DNA of 44,863 nucleotides from Flavobacteriales bacterium (GCA_017620815.1 JAGAUI010000013.1:1-44863), one strand, 5' to 3'. Counted from the first letter of the stretch, positions 7,515-17,270 are shown. The notes: generated from the sequence alone by a model not told the origin. Translations and numbers: made by a program.

Positions 7515-9167
7515 CTAGAAGTTAAATTTAATACCTGCCAATGCACGTAGCCCTACCGTTTCAAATCCATAGATGGCAGGAACTCTACCGTTTATAGTGT
7601 TATTCACATTTACAAATGCACTCCAACGCTTGGTCAATTTATATGAAAGCTCACCGTAGTATTCTATATAACCATCGTTTTCTGCTTCGTATGAAGAACT
7701 GGTAGCTACAACATATGATGAATTATAAGCTAGACGAGCATATACTCCTATTTTTTCGTTAGCAAATTTTCCAGCCCACGAAGCTTCTATACGGAAGTCT
7801 GGTACACAAGATGCCGATGAAAGAACATCTGACGAAGAGCTGTTATACTGGATGTATGCACTAGCAGAATGGGAACGATTTATAGTATATCTTCCAGATA
7901 GTTCAACAGAAAATATGTTTACATCATCACTGCCTAGCAAGTATTGAGGAAGATGGGAGTTATATATCCATAGAAGAGCGTCTTCGGTCATGCTGTAAGA
8001 GGCTTTGACGTCCATTTTAAGAGCTTCGGTTACATTGGCTTCTGCTCCTACGCTAGCTTTGAAACGTTCTAGTGAGAAATGTGTAGATGCAAATGGAGAG
8101 ATGTATGGATTCATATGTGATACTTCTTTCATGGTATTCATATTGATACCGCTGGTAAGGTCTGCATAGATATTCAATCCTCTTGCCACACCAAATGTAG
8201 CGTGAGCCTCTGGCATGATATGGAAATCTGCCCCATCCATAGAACCACCTACTAGTTCTATCCTAGCTCCTAGTCGTGCATCAATAGCTCCTTTTTTATA
8301 TGATACTTGTGGAAGAAGGCTTAGGAGCATCATATCGTTGCTGCCTGTTGTAGATGAAATGTCCATAAATTTCTCGTCATAGAACTCCCAGCGTCCGTCA
8401 AGTGAAATCTTCCAGTTGCGTATCTTGATATTGAAACGTGCTAGGGCATTTAATGCAGTTTCCTTACTGTCTAGGCGTCCGTTATAGAATCCAGCGTCTA
8501 GCACCAGTCTGTCAAATAGTTTACCGTCTTTCTGTGAAGTGATAAAGACTTGTGCTCCATATGTGTTATGTGTAAACACATCAAAAAGAGGCAATGATGG
8601 TGTTCCGCCGTCATATTTTGGGCCATTGTTGCTGAAAGAGTTATATCCATAGTTGAAATTAACTCCTGCATCATAACTGCCTATGTTGCGAGATAATCCT
8701 ATAGCTGCATCTGTGTGAGAATAGTTGCTCTTATTACTATCATATGAGTCTTCGCCGTTTTCACCGCGGTCGTGGTTTATCTTACTCCAAAGGGTTGTCT
8801 TACCCACACTTCCCTTGTAGTACAGCTCTCCCATAGTAGATATATTATAGCCAAAACCAGCCTTGATATAGTTTGGGTAGATGGAGTTTTCTTCCACGCT
8901 GTTCTGTGTTATAAGCATAGCACTTATAGGTTGGGAGGATGATGAAACCTGTGATGATGGGGCATCTGTGATGTAGGTTACAGGAAGTTTTTTACTGCTG
9001 GATGCAGCCTGTGTGGGAGAAAGTTGAGCCTTTTTCTGGGATTTTACCTGTGGAGTGTAACTTTTTTCCACGTTGATGACTTCTGTAGTGGCATTTTGAC
9101 CATAAAGCCCAGTGCCACATAACATCATACCGCACAATAGCGATATAGAAAAGATGATTTTTTTCAT
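7515..9167 (-). CDS. Outer-membrane beta-barrel protein
   Basis: A 550-residue exported protein. A signal peptide (about 1-23, ending at GLYGQ) is followed by a Ser/Gln-rich segment beginning INVEKSYTPQV. Many alternating aromatic/polar strands follow, then a terminal phenylalanine in GIKFNF, the usual outer-membrane insertion signal. It resembles Bacteroidales proteins loosely annotated as TonB-dependent receptors, but I see no plug domain or clear TonB box. Its ATG directly follows the TAA of the TPR gene (TAAATG), so the two are almost surely coupled. The ligand or role is unknown; with the TPR partner it may form an envelope complex. Confidence 0.75.
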   Translation of the reverse strand: MKKIIFSISLLCGMMLCGTGLYGQNATTEVINVEKSYTPQVKSQKKAQLSPTQAASSSKKLPVTYITDAPSSQVSSSSQPISAMLITQNSVEENSIYPNYIKAGFGYNISTMGELYYKGSVGKTTLWSKINHDRGENGEDSYDSNKSNYSHTDAAIGLSRNIGSYDAGVNFNYGYNSFSNNGPKYDGGTPSLPLFDVFTHNTYGAQVFITSQKDGKLFDRLVLDAGFYNGRLDSKETALNALARFNIKIRNWKISLDGRWEFYDEKFMDISSTTGSNDMMLLSLLPQVSYKKGAIDARLGARIELVGGSMDGADFHIMPEAHATFGVARGLNIYADLTSGINMNTMKEVSHMNPYISPFASTHFSLERFKASVGAEANVTEALKMDVKASYSMTEDALLWIYNSHLPQYLLGSDDVNIFSVELSGRYTINRSHSASAYIQYNSSSSDVLSSASCVPDFRIEASWAGKFANEKIGVYARLAYNSSYVVATSSSYEAENDGYIEYYGELSYKLTKRWSAFVNVNNTINGRVPAIYGFETVGLRALAGIKFNF

Positions 9168-12131
9168 TTATTTATCGGTGTTTTTTGATTTTATATATTC
9201 GTTTATAAGTGTTGCTTCGTTGCGAATGTCTGAATATGTGGTACTGCTTATCACATTATCCAGTATGTATCCAGATTGGTAAGTATCACCCGTAGCATAG
9301 TAATTCTGTGCTAGAAGGATAAGAGAGCGAGCTCCTATGTATTTATACATGGGGTATTGGCTACATAGGTATGTTATGGTTTTGATAGAGGTTTCATATT
9401 TTTTCTCATTATACTCTATGCGGGCACGATAGTATAGACCACGAGCCATATTCTCATCTACTGCCACACGCATAACATCATCGGTGAGTTGGGAGGCTTC
9501 TTCATATTTCTCTTCTTCCACTAGTGTGGCATAGAGAGCAACTGTGGCATCGGCATAGAGGCGAGAGTCGTTTTTATATTGCGAACGAATGATATCGGCA
9601 TAGCGTTTCACCCCTTCCCAATCCTGCTCGTCATAATATATGCCTAGAGCGTTGATAGCTGCATATTTTTTATTGTCATCGTGAGTGGCGATGTTATAAA
9701 GCTCTTCTATCTGTGGGAGGGCATAGTATGCACTATCTTGTTTTATCATAATGTCTATGTATTTATAGAGTGCAGCTTCTGTGTGTTTGCCTCCCTTTTG
9801 AGAAGATAGGGTGAGGTAGTCTTTTTTGGCACTGGCTGTATCGGCTATGGCGAGGTATGATTCGCCGCGAGAGTAGATGACATCTGGCAGGAATACACCT
9901 GTGGGGTATTTTTCTGTGTAACGATTAAGGTGTATGATAGATGTAGGGTAGTCTTTCTGAATATAGAACTTACGTGCTGTCTCCCACTGCAATGAGTCCA
10001 TAGATAGCATATCTATAGGCGTAGAGTTTACGTTTTGGCTCCACTGAATGAAATTATCACTTTCTCCCCTTTCTACCGATATCTGTCTCGCCCAACGCAT
10101 GGACTGTGGCATAACAGGTGACGAAGGGTATTTTTCTACTACTTCCTTGTAGAGTGAAAGCGAACGTTCACTATCGCCGCGGTTATAGTAGGCGGCGGCG
10201 GCACGGGATTTGCCTTGAGCTATAAGGTCATTAGAAGCAGACTCTTCTTTTTCTATGGAAAGGAATGCATCTATGGCCTTGTCATTCTGATTTAAGCGTT
10301 GGTATGCAACTCCCAAATCATAGCGTACGCTAGAGCGTAATGGGGAGTCGGGGTATTGGTCTAGAAAATTATTAAGAGATTTGACTTGTGAGGCGTAGTC
10401 GCCCATGATACCCATACATATAGTACGTTGGTATGATAGGTAGTCTGATGGTACGCTACTTCCTCCTAAGGCAGCGGTGTATGAAGAAAGAGCTTCTTTA
10501 TATCTACCTAGTGCAAAAAGACAATCTCCTATACGCATCTGTACATCGGCCTTACTGTCTTTGGAAAGAGGTTTTTTAAGGTATGAGTTAAAGTGTTTAA
10601 GGGCGAGTGAATAGTCTCTGCTCTCGCTGTATAGGTATCCCAACTGGTAGTCTATGGACTCCCATTCGGGGGTATTGCGGCATAGAGGGTGAGAGTTAAA
10701 GACCGAGTACATATCACGAGCCTCGTCATATAGCCCTAGACGTATGTATGTCTCTCCTGCCCAGAAATATGCACGAGCAGTAAGTAGTGGGTCGTAATCT
10801 TGAGAGGCAGATTTAATGTAGTACTTGATGGCGGCATCTAGGTCTCTATCTTCCAATTTTTGTGAGGCTAGATAAAACGAAGCCTTCTGTAGTGCTTCCC
10901 TAGATGCATCGCTGTTGAGACTCATGCCATCTATACACTTGACGGCTTCTTCATATTCTCCGCTAGATAGGAAAGAGTCCACCATATAGTCGTAAACCTG
11001 TGAGCTATGTGTGGATGTGGGGTAGCGATTGAGGTATTCCTTCATCACCTGTGAGACACTCATATATGGATTTCCTATCTCATAAGACAGCATAGCATAG
11101 TTATACCAAGCATTTTCTGTGATAGAAGGTTCGCTCTCTAGCATAGCTGCACTACGGAACGCATCCAGAGCCATATTTTTCTTCCCTGTTTTAAGGTAGA
11201 TATCCCCCACTACAAAATATGATTGCTGGGTATAGTTACATTTTTTCTCTAGAAGAGAATGGAGTGTAGATAGGGCATTGGTATAGTCGCCAGTGCGGTA
11301 GTATGAATATCCTATCATATACTTTTCATTGTCCTCTGGGGTTGAATTGCCAGTATTTTCTATTAAAAGAGGAAGGCATTTGTCATAATCCCCATGATTG
11401 AAATAGGCTATGGCTAGGTTCTTTTTTACAGATGGTGTGTCTTGTGGAGATTTTTCATCACTGGAAAGATATGCTGTAGCGGCAGCTATGGCCTTATCCC
11501 AATGTCCAGATTCTAGATATATACCGCTTAGGTAAGCATTGGTTTTGGCTTTATAGCGTGGGTGGTCTTTTATCTTTTCAAAGTATTCGGCAGCAAGGGA
11601 AATATCTCCCATGCTATAACATATGTGGGCATAGATATATGTGGCGTCGGCACCGTAAGTAGGGCTTTCTATAAGAGTGTACATGCCTTGACGGGCAGAA
11701 GGATAGTCCCCGGTAGCATACTGACAATATGATAGGCGGTAGTTATGACGTGAGCGTTGGGCTTCATCGGCATATGTGAAGCGGTCTAGCATAGAGTAGT
11801 ATTTAAGTGCGAGGCTGTATTCGCTTTTATCCCATAGTGCATCGGCCATAGAACTTATAAGACGTGTGCGATGTGGTGATGAAGGATATTGAGATAGAAA
11901 ATTATCCAGCATATCACAGGATTTGATAGGGGATAGCTTCATCTGGCATAATATGCGATAGTATTCTACGTTATGTCCCTCGGGTGTGGATAGAGAAGAT
12001 AATTCATCTAGAGCCGCCGAATATTCGCCTTGTGAGATAAGGGATTCTACTCGCGAGAAAGAGTTATTCTGCCCTATGACATATACAGATGATAATATGG
12101 AGAGAATTATAACTAATATATACTTATTCAT
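9168..12131 (-). CDS. Large tetratricopeptide-repeat protein, exported
   Basis: The 987-residue protein has a signal peptide (MNKYILVIILSILSSVYVIG, cut near GQ). TPR-like repeats then run to the C-terminus: units such as AEYFEKI, ALKHFNSYLKKP, DKAIDAFLSIEKE and SLSLYKEVVEKYPSSP are visible. TPR proteins are scaffolds, and this one should sit in the periplasm or be anchored to the envelope. The start at 12131 gives a clean signal and lies just downstream of a promoter; the longer frame to 12188 would run through it. It is first in an operon with the outer-membrane barrel and truA. I recall similar TPR-barrel pairs in other Bacteroidales, but their function is not known to me. Confidence 0.82.
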   Translation of the reverse strand: MNKYILVIILSILSSVYVIGQNNSFSRVESLISQGEYSAALDELSSLSTPEGHNVEYYRILCQMKLSPIKSCDMLDNFLSQYPSSPHRTRLISSMADALWDKSEYSLALKYYSMLDRFTYADEAQRSRHNYRLSYCQYATGDYPSARQGMYTLIESPTYGADATYIYAHICYSMGDISLAAEYFEKIKDHPRYKAKTNAYLSGIYLESGHWDKAIAAATAYLSSDEKSPQDTPSVKKNLAIAYFNHGDYDKCLPLLIENTGNSTPEDNEKYMIGYSYYRTGDYTNALSTLHSLLEKKCNYTQQSYFVVGDIYLKTGKKNMALDAFRSAAMLESEPSITENAWYNYAMLSYEIGNPYMSVSQVMKEYLNRYPTSTHSSQVYDYMVDSFLSSGEYEEAVKCIDGMSLNSDASREALQKASFYLASQKLEDRDLDAAIKYYIKSASQDYDPLLTARAYFWAGETYIRLGLYDEARDMYSVFNSHPLCRNTPEWESIDYQLGYLYSESRDYSLALKHFNSYLKKPLSKDSKADVQMRIGDCLFALGRYKEALSSYTAALGGSSVPSDYLSYQRTICMGIMGDYASQVKSLNNFLDQYPDSPLRSSVRYDLGVAYQRLNQNDKAIDAFLSIEKEESASNDLIAQGKSRAAAAYYNRGDSERSLSLYKEVVEKYPSSPVMPQSMRWARQISVERGESDNFIQWSQNVNSTPIDMLSMDSLQWETARKFYIQKDYPTSIIHLNRYTEKYPTGVFLPDVIYSRGESYLAIADTASAKKDYLTLSSQKGGKHTEAALYKYIDIMIKQDSAYYALPQIEELYNIATHDDNKKYAAINALGIYYDEQDWEGVKRYADIIRSQYKNDSRLYADATVALYATLVEEEKYEEASQLTDDVMRVAVDENMARGLYYRARIEYNEKKYETSIKTITYLCSQYPMYKYIGARSLILLAQNYYATGDTYQSGYILDNVISSTTYSDIRNEATLINEYIKSKNTDK

Positions 12132-12156
12132 ATCTATGCTACTATGGTTTAACTTA

Positions 12157-12189
12157 CAAAAGTACGGAAATGATAAGCTATATCCCAAA
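12157..12189 (-). promoter_or_regulatory. Promoter of the TPR-barrel-truA operon
   Basis: The minus strand has TTTG (12186-12189), then 21 bp, then TACTTTTG (12157-12164). The -7 box lies 25 bp before the ATG at 12131. Confidence 0.7.
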
Positions 12190-12212
12190 ATTTTGACATA
12201 TAATTAAGAGTT

Positions 12213-12262
12213 GTCCACATTAAAAATGCGAGCCCCTAGGGGCTCGCATTTTTAATGTGGAC
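12213..12262 (-). terminator. Terminator of the cof gene; 50-bp perfect palindrome
   Basis: Every base from 12213 to 12262 is self-complementary, centred on CCCCTAGGGG at 12233-12242. The arms contain a run of five A or T and lie 14 bp past the Cof phosphatase stop. Read on the minus strand it is a very strong hairpin, but the T run lies within the stem rather than after it, so it is less standard than the other terminators here. Confidence 0.7.
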
Positions 12263-12276
12263 TTATACTAAATAGA

Positions 12277-13122
12277 TTATAATTCAAAAAAGTCGTTGAT
12301 GTATGTAGCTACCCCATCGTCTGTGTTGCGGGCAGTAGTGTCATTTGCAGCGGTTTTGACAACTTCTTTGGCATTACCTACCGCTACACCTACACCTGCA
12401 CGTGTGAGCATGCCTATATCGTTATAGTTATCTCCAAATGCCATTATTTCGTTTACTTTTATATTGTAATAACGAGCCAGAAGGTCTAGGGATTTGTCTT
12501 TGGAAACGGCTTTGGCATTTATCTCCAAGTATGTGTCTTTGCTACGATATATATCTACGTGTTCGCCATACATACTGGAGAGTTTGTGATATACTTCTTC
12601 TATTATATCTACCTCCCCCATCAGCAGTACTTTGTGGGCAGAAAGGCCATCACAGGAAAAACGATGTATCATACCGTTGTTTGGTATGATTTCTGGCTGA
12701 CAACGAGTGTTGTTTATCTCGCGTTCTGTCCAACGGTCCATACGATTGGCATACCAAGAGTCCTTGTGGAATGTGGATACGTGAATGTCGTAATTACTCA
12801 AAAAGAGTAACATATCTATAAAACATTCGTAGTTGATAGGGCGGTTACGCAACACTCGCACTAGTCCGTCTTCTTTTATCTCGCTTTCTATGTATGCTCC
12901 GTTGAAACATACTATGGGACGGTTGATATGGGATTTGTATTGGAAGGGACGCATAGCACGAGGCATACGAGCCGATATCATTATAAACGGGATTCCTTTT
13001 TTATCCAATGCCTCTATGGCACTAGCAGTGGCAGATGATACATCACGAGTGCTATCTAGCAGCGTGCCATCGATGTCTGAACATACTAGTTTTATAGACT
13101 GAGAGTCTGTGTTTTTACTCAT
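12277..13122 (-). CDS. Cof-type HAD-IIB family phosphatase
   Basis: A 281-residue cytoplasmic HAD phosphatase of the Cof/IIB class, which dephosphorylates sugar phosphates, nucleotides or PLP. Motif I is SDIDGTLLDS (catalytic D16 and D18) and motif II is FIMISARM. A type-IIB cap follows, then motif III and motif IV GDNYNDIGML, with a typical GVAVGNAKEVVKTAAN end. The substrate cannot be inferred from sequence. It is monocistronic, bounded downstream by the palindromic terminator, and diverges from the rhodanese gene. Confidence 0.9.
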   Translation of the reverse strand: MSKNTDSQSIKLVCSDIDGTLLDSTRDVSSATASAIEALDKKGIPFIMISARMPRAMRPFQYKSHINRPIVCFNGAYIESEIKEDGLVRVLRNRPINYECFIDMLLFLSNYDIHVSTFHKDSWYANRMDRWTEREINNTRCQPEIIPNNGMIHRFSCDGLSAHKVLLMGEVDIIEEVYHKLSSMYGEHVDIYRSKDTYLEINAKAVSKDKSLDLLARYYNIKVNEIMAFGDNYNDIGMLTRAGVGVAVGNAKEVVKTAANDTTARNTDDGVATYINDFFEL

Positions 13123-13139
13123 ATTTTATGTGTATATGT

Positions 13140-13147
13140 TATCTTTG
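13140..13147 (+). promoter_or_regulatory. Probable -7 box of the rhodanese gene
   Basis: TATCTTTG matches TAnnTTTG and lies 75 bp upstream of the ATG. No clear -33 TTTG is seen at the right spacing, so this rests on the -7 box alone. Confidence 0.45.
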
Positions 13148-13221
13148 GTAATTAACTTGTAGATAGGGCATAAAATTACTAATTTTATTCCATTCCCAAA
13201 ACTTAAAAACAACAAAGACTT

Positions 13222-13518
13222 ATGGATACTACATTTGTTCCAAATCCTTCGGCGTGTTCCATCATAGACATACGCTGGCAAGACCAATATGCCACAGGGC
13301 ATATAGTAGGTTCTATAAATATCCCTAGTGATAGAATCCTCTCACATATAGAGAGTTTTAAGCAGATGCGTAAACCCATAGTGCTGTGTTGCCAGTCGGG
13401 ATATCGTTCACGGCAGGCGGCACGCATACTACTACTCAAGGGTATAAAAGATGTAATAGATGGGGGTGATTATCGTGTACTCTCCCGTAGGTATGACTTA
13501 CCTATAGAGGTCATCTGA
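13222..13518 (+). CDS. Single-domain rhodanese-like protein
   Basis: A 98-residue rhodanese domain, probably a sulfurtransferase (thiosulfate or persulfide sulfur carrier) in the cytoplasm. It shows IIDIRWQDQYATGHIVGSINIP, the usual start of the fold, in two parts (IIDIR, GHIVGSINIP), and the active-site loop CQSGYRS with catalytic C57 preceded by another cysteine (C56). It ends with GIKDVIDGGDYRV, resembling the family's GG-containing C-terminus. It is transcribed alone. Its last 21 bases overlap, tail to tail, the end of the polysaccharide deacetylase gene on the other strand. Confidence 0.9.
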   Translation: MDTTFVPNPSACSIIDIRWQDQYATGHIVGSINIPSDRILSHIESFKQMRKPIVLCCQSGYRSRQAARILLLKGIKDVIDGGDYRVLSRRYDLPIEVI

Positions 13519-14136
13519 ATGTGGGTCTAGAGCACAGAATGTATAGCCTTGTTCTGAAAACTCCCGTAATACACTGGGAAGAACATATCTGGTGCGAGGC
13601 ATAGTCTTTATACTATCGTGAAAGAGTACTATAGAACCATCATCTATATTATTAAAAGCCTTGCGGGTGAGCAGAGTGCTTTTCTTGCTAGGGTCAAAAT
13701 CTCCTATCAGTACGTCTGAAAGCACTATACGGAAGTCTTTTTTAAGGGCACGATACTCTCCTAGTGTGATACGTCCATATGGAGGGCGGAATAATCTTGT
13801 CCCTATGAGGCGTTCGGCTTTCCATACATTGTCTAGGTACTCCTGTGTGCTTACAGAAGTGCCTCTCAGATGGTTATATGTGTGGTTGGCTGGAGTGTGT
13901 CCGGCCTTGAGTAGAAGGTCGTATGTATGAGGGTGTTTATCTATGTTCTCTCCTACACAGAAAAACGTAGCACGTGCATCATATTTTTCCAATTGACGTA
14001 GTACCCAAGGCGTTGCCTCGGGTACTGGACCATCGTCAAATGTGAGGTATATCTTTTTTTCGGTGTGGTTTATCTTCCATATAAACCCTCCCAATATAAG
14101 ACGTGCCAGATGTGGTACCTTAAACGGATAGAACAT
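13498..14136 (-). CDS. Polysaccharide deacetylase (NodB domain)
   Basis: A 212-residue metal-dependent carbohydrate esterase-4 enzyme that removes acetyl groups from GlcNAc-type polymers such as peptidoglycan or capsule. All catalytic motifs are intact: TFDDG (D34, D35), NHTYNH with metal ligands H85 and H89, RPPYG (117-121) and LFHDS. It has a short hydrophobic N-terminal stretch (ARLILGGFIW) rather than a clear cleavable signal. It lies 10 bp after the DUF2723 gene and is probably cotranscribed with it. Its last seven codons including the stop overlap the rhodanese gene antisense. It contrasts with the degenerate relative at 3280-4218. Confidence 0.92.
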   Translation of the reverse strand: MFYPFKVPHLARLILGGFIWKINHTEKKIYLTFDDGPVPEATPWVLRQLEKYDARATFFCVGENIDKHPHTYDLLLKAGHTPANHTYNHLRGTSVSTQEYLDNVWKAERLIGTRLFRPPYGRITLGEYRALKKDFRIVLSDVLIGDFDPSKKSTLLTRKAFNNIDDGSIVLFHDSIKTMPRTRYVLPSVLREFSEQGYTFCALDPHSDDLYR

Positions 14137-14146
14137 AGGCGTTTAT

Positions 14147-17100
14147 TTATTCTTCTGTACGCAAAAATGGATAAATCACTAGGAATGATTCATAGATAGC
14201 ATTCAGGTATTGGGATTTTTCTTCTTTAAGTTCGGGGGAGAAAGTTTCTACTGTGCCATAGAGGTGGTTATACAGGCTCAAGCAATTATATGCATCTTCA
14301 AATACCCCCATTTTTTTGTCTTTGGGGAAAGAGATGTAGAACAAAAGGTCTTTTTCCATCTGGTCAAATGCATAACGTGCCAGACTATCGGCTTTTTCTT
14401 TCTCTCCACTCTGGTAAACGGCCTTGATGGTGTTTACTGTATAGTAATCCACATCAAAACGATTTATAGGCATTTTTTCTATGGAGGTGTTTATTATCTC
14501 GCGAGCACGAGTAGTATCTCCATCCATAAGTAGTGAACGTGTGGTACGTATCATAGAACTACGCATATGTGTGGCCGAACGTTTGTCAAATTCTGTGAGG
14601 TAGGTGCTAGGTAGTTCTATGCCGCCATACTCCCAATTATTCTTTATGATGTTATAGCTACGGTAAGAGTCGTCTGCTTCTAGGTTGTTAAGGCGGAAAG
14701 GCACCAGTTTATATGTCATACCCTCCTGTATAACGTATTCGTTAAGGCAGAACATATTTTCACGAGCGTCTGAAGCGGCTCCAAGCCCGAAGTGTATAGG
14801 ACGGTCCCAATTATAGTTGGATAAAAAGTCTAGGAATGCCAGTGTCTTTTTATCTATGGAAATATTCTTGCCTCTCTGACGTCCTATGGTGATATGCAGA
14901 GTGTCTTCCATGTATGGAGCTTGAAGAGAATCAACTATGCCATACTTGACAGCATTTTCCTTGTTTACAGGGATGGATATGTGTGTGGTAGGAATCATAT
15001 AGTCATATTCGCCAAACATGTCCTTGTATAGTAGGGCGGGGTGTTCGGCAGCTATGAGGTTTATGAAAGTCTTTATATCCAGTTCTTTGTCTGCTATGCC
15101 AGAATTTTCGTTGAGGTATATGGTTTCGTTTCTGCGTCCTGTATATGCACGCTGTTTAATGGTAAGTGGCAGAGGGTCACTATCGTAGTATTGTGAGCGG
15201 AATTGTTTTACGTACCAGTCACACATAAGCAGCGAAGTATTCACCACGCGTACATCGGTACGGTAGCCTTCTACCTCTTGCATGTACCATAGAGGGAATG
15301 TGTCGTTGTCCCCATAGACAACCATTATGCCGTTCTTGCCTACACAGGATAGATAGTTAAGACCTGTGGCATGTCCGGTGCTACGAGTGCTACGGTCATG
15401 GTCATCCCAGTTCTGAGCTGCCATAAGGGTAGGCACTGCCACAAATGCTATGATAGAGGTAAGAGTGGCTATAAGAGGACGCGAAATTTTGACTTTTTCG
15501 CTTATCCATGAATATAGAGCCAGCACTCCTAGACCTATCCATATACCAAATGTCCAGAATGACACAACTAGTGCATAGTCGCGTTCGCGGGGTTCATAAG
15601 GAGGGTTATTGGTATAGATGGTGATACCTACTCCTGTGATAAGGAAGAATAACAGTACGCAATATGCGTCCTTCTGGTGACGTAAGAAATGGAAGAACAT
15701 GCCCACCAGTCCTAGGATAAGAGGCAACATGTAGTACACGTTGTGTGCAGCGTTATTACCTAGGTGGTCTGATGTGGGTTCTTGTGGCCCCAGACGCATT
15801 TCATCAAGCGGACGTATGCCTGTTATCCAGTTACCTTTGTGGGGTTCACCACGACCTTGGTAGTCGTTCTGTCGCCCAGCAAAGTTCCACAAGAAATACC
15901 TCATGTTCATATGTCCCAACTGGTATGTAAGGAAGAAGTGCAGGTTATCTCCAAATGTAGGTATCTCTCCCTCTTTAAGACCTGTGAGTGTCTTGTAGTT
16001 CTCACGATATTGAGATAGGTCGTTGGCTATACGGGGGAAGAAGTTCATATGCTCCTTTTTATAGCGTATAGCAAGCGAATGGTCTATCACGTCATAGCGA
16101 CCGGTTTCATAGTTAGGTTCATAGATGGCCTTTCCTATGATGTATGGGTCTGAATAGTCTGGGGAGGCGTTATATGAAGGACCATATAGTAGAGCCTGTT
16201 TGCCATACTGTTCGCGGGATAGATAATAGTTAAGACCTTCGGCTGTGGAAGGGTTGTTTTCATTGATAGGGGTATTGGCATTGGCACGTATAGGAATCAT
16301 AAGGTATGAAGTAAAACCTATGACTATCATCATAAGAGCCAGCGAGATAGTATTGGCCGCTATCCAACCTTTGCGAGCTGTAATCCATAGAGCAAATGCT
16401 ATGGCTGCTGCCAAAAATACAGCCCAGAATATAGTCCCCGAATGGAAAGGCATTCCTAGACTATTTACAAAAAATACGTCTATCGCACCAAATGAATTGA
16501 TAAGAAATGGGAATATAGCACCAAATGTAAGTACCAGTACTCCGCAAGCTACGGCATTGGCAGCGAGGAAGCGTTTTACTGTAACTTGTTTGTCTTCACA
16601 TTCATAGTAGTACATCATAGCTACCACAGGGATACCTAGCAGTCCCATAAAGTGAACGCCAGGAGCAAGACCTACCATAAGAGCTGTCAGAATGAGCCAT
16701 TTGTTGTTGCGAGGGCGGCCATAGCCGTTTATCCATCTCACTCCAAAATACAATAGTAACACCGTAAATAGTGTTGCCAGAGAATAAACTTCGCTCTCGG
16801 TAGCATTAAACCAAAATGTGTCTGAAAACAGTATCGCACTGCTACCTACTATACCACCGCCTATAGTGGCTATCGCTTCGCCTGTGGATAGTTCTTCCCA
16901 CGTTTTGCCTAGTATCCTACGAGCAAAAAACGTTATAATCCAGAAAAGTAACATTATAGCCACTGCCGATGACAAGCAAGCAAAAACATTCATCACAAAT
17001 GCTATGTTTTCTGCCTCCACGTCAAACATATTACTTATCACTGCACCCATCATCTGGTAGAGAGGAGCGCCAGCAGGGTGTCCTACTTCCAGTTTAACGG

Positions 17101-17230
17101 CTGTAGCAGTGTATTCTGGACAGTCCCATAGAGGCACAGTAGGTTCGGTGGTGGAGATGTAAACGGTAGATGCTATCGCAAACATCACCCAACCTATGAT
17201 AGTATTTAAGTCTTTGAATTTTAGTTTCAT
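14147..17230 (-). CDS. DUF2723 multi-pass membrane protein
   Basis: A 1027-residue inner-membrane protein of the Bacteroidetes DUF2723 family, which resembles the GT-C fold of protein-O-mannosyltransferases and is labelled as a glycosyltransferase family in some databases. The N-terminal half has about a dozen hydrophobic helices. Conserved-looking motifs are PLWDCPEYTATA and GHPAGAPLYQMMG near the start, FWFNATESEVYSLATL, and the soluble-domain GDNDTFPLWYMQEVEGYR. The acidic residues in the first loop (WDCPEY) fit a GT-C active site. The substrate is unknown. It is the first gene with the polysaccharide deacetylase, suggesting a surface glycan role. Confidence 0.88.
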   Translation of the reverse strand: MKLKFKDLNTIIGWVMFAIASTVYISTTEPTVPLWDCPEYTATAVKLEVGHPAGAPLYQMMGAVISNMFDVEAENIAFVMNVFACLSSAVAIMLLFWIITFFARRILGKTWEELSTGEAIATIGGGIVGSSAILFSDTFWFNATESEVYSLATLFTVLLLYFGVRWINGYGRPRNNKWLILTALMVGLAPGVHFMGLLGIPVVAMMYYYECEDKQVTVKRFLAANAVACGVLVLTFGAIFPFLINSFGAIDVFFVNSLGMPFHSGTIFWAVFLAAAIAFALWITARKGWIAANTISLALMMIVIGFTSYLMIPIRANANTPINENNPSTAEGLNYYLSREQYGKQALLYGPSYNASPDYSDPYIIGKAIYEPNYETGRYDVIDHSLAIRYKKEHMNFFPRIANDLSQYRENYKTLTGLKEGEIPTFGDNLHFFLTYQLGHMNMRYFLWNFAGRQNDYQGRGEPHKGNWITGIRPLDEMRLGPQEPTSDHLGNNAAHNVYYMLPLILGLVGMFFHFLRHQKDAYCVLLFFLITGVGITIYTNNPPYEPRERDYALVVSFWTFGIWIGLGVLALYSWISEKVKISRPLIATLTSIIAFVAVPTLMAAQNWDDHDRSTRSTGHATGLNYLSCVGKNGIMVVYGDNDTFPLWYMQEVEGYRTDVRVVNTSLLMCDWYVKQFRSQYYDSDPLPLTIKQRAYTGRRNETIYLNENSGIADKELDIKTFINLIAAEHPALLYKDMFGEYDYMIPTTHISIPVNKENAVKYGIVDSLQAPYMEDTLHITIGRQRGKNISIDKKTLAFLDFLSNYNWDRPIHFGLGAASDARENMFCLNEYVIQEGMTYKLVPFRLNNLEADDSYRSYNIIKNNWEYGGIELPSTYLTEFDKRSATHMRSSMIRTTRSLLMDGDTTRAREIINTSIEKMPINRFDVDYYTVNTIKAVYQSGEKEKADSLARYAFDQMEKDLLFYISFPKDKKMGVFEDAYNCLSLYNHLYGTVETFSPELKEEKSQYLNAIYESFLVIYPFLRTEE

Positions 17231-17262
17231 TTCTATATGTTAAAAATCTGATTATAAGCAGG

Positions 17263-17270
17263 CAAATTTA
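17263..17270 (-). promoter_or_regulatory. -7 box of DUF2723-deacetylase operon
   Basis: The minus strand reads TAAATTTG, matching TAnnTTTG, 32 bp before the ATG at 17230. No -33 match was found. Confidence 0.45.
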
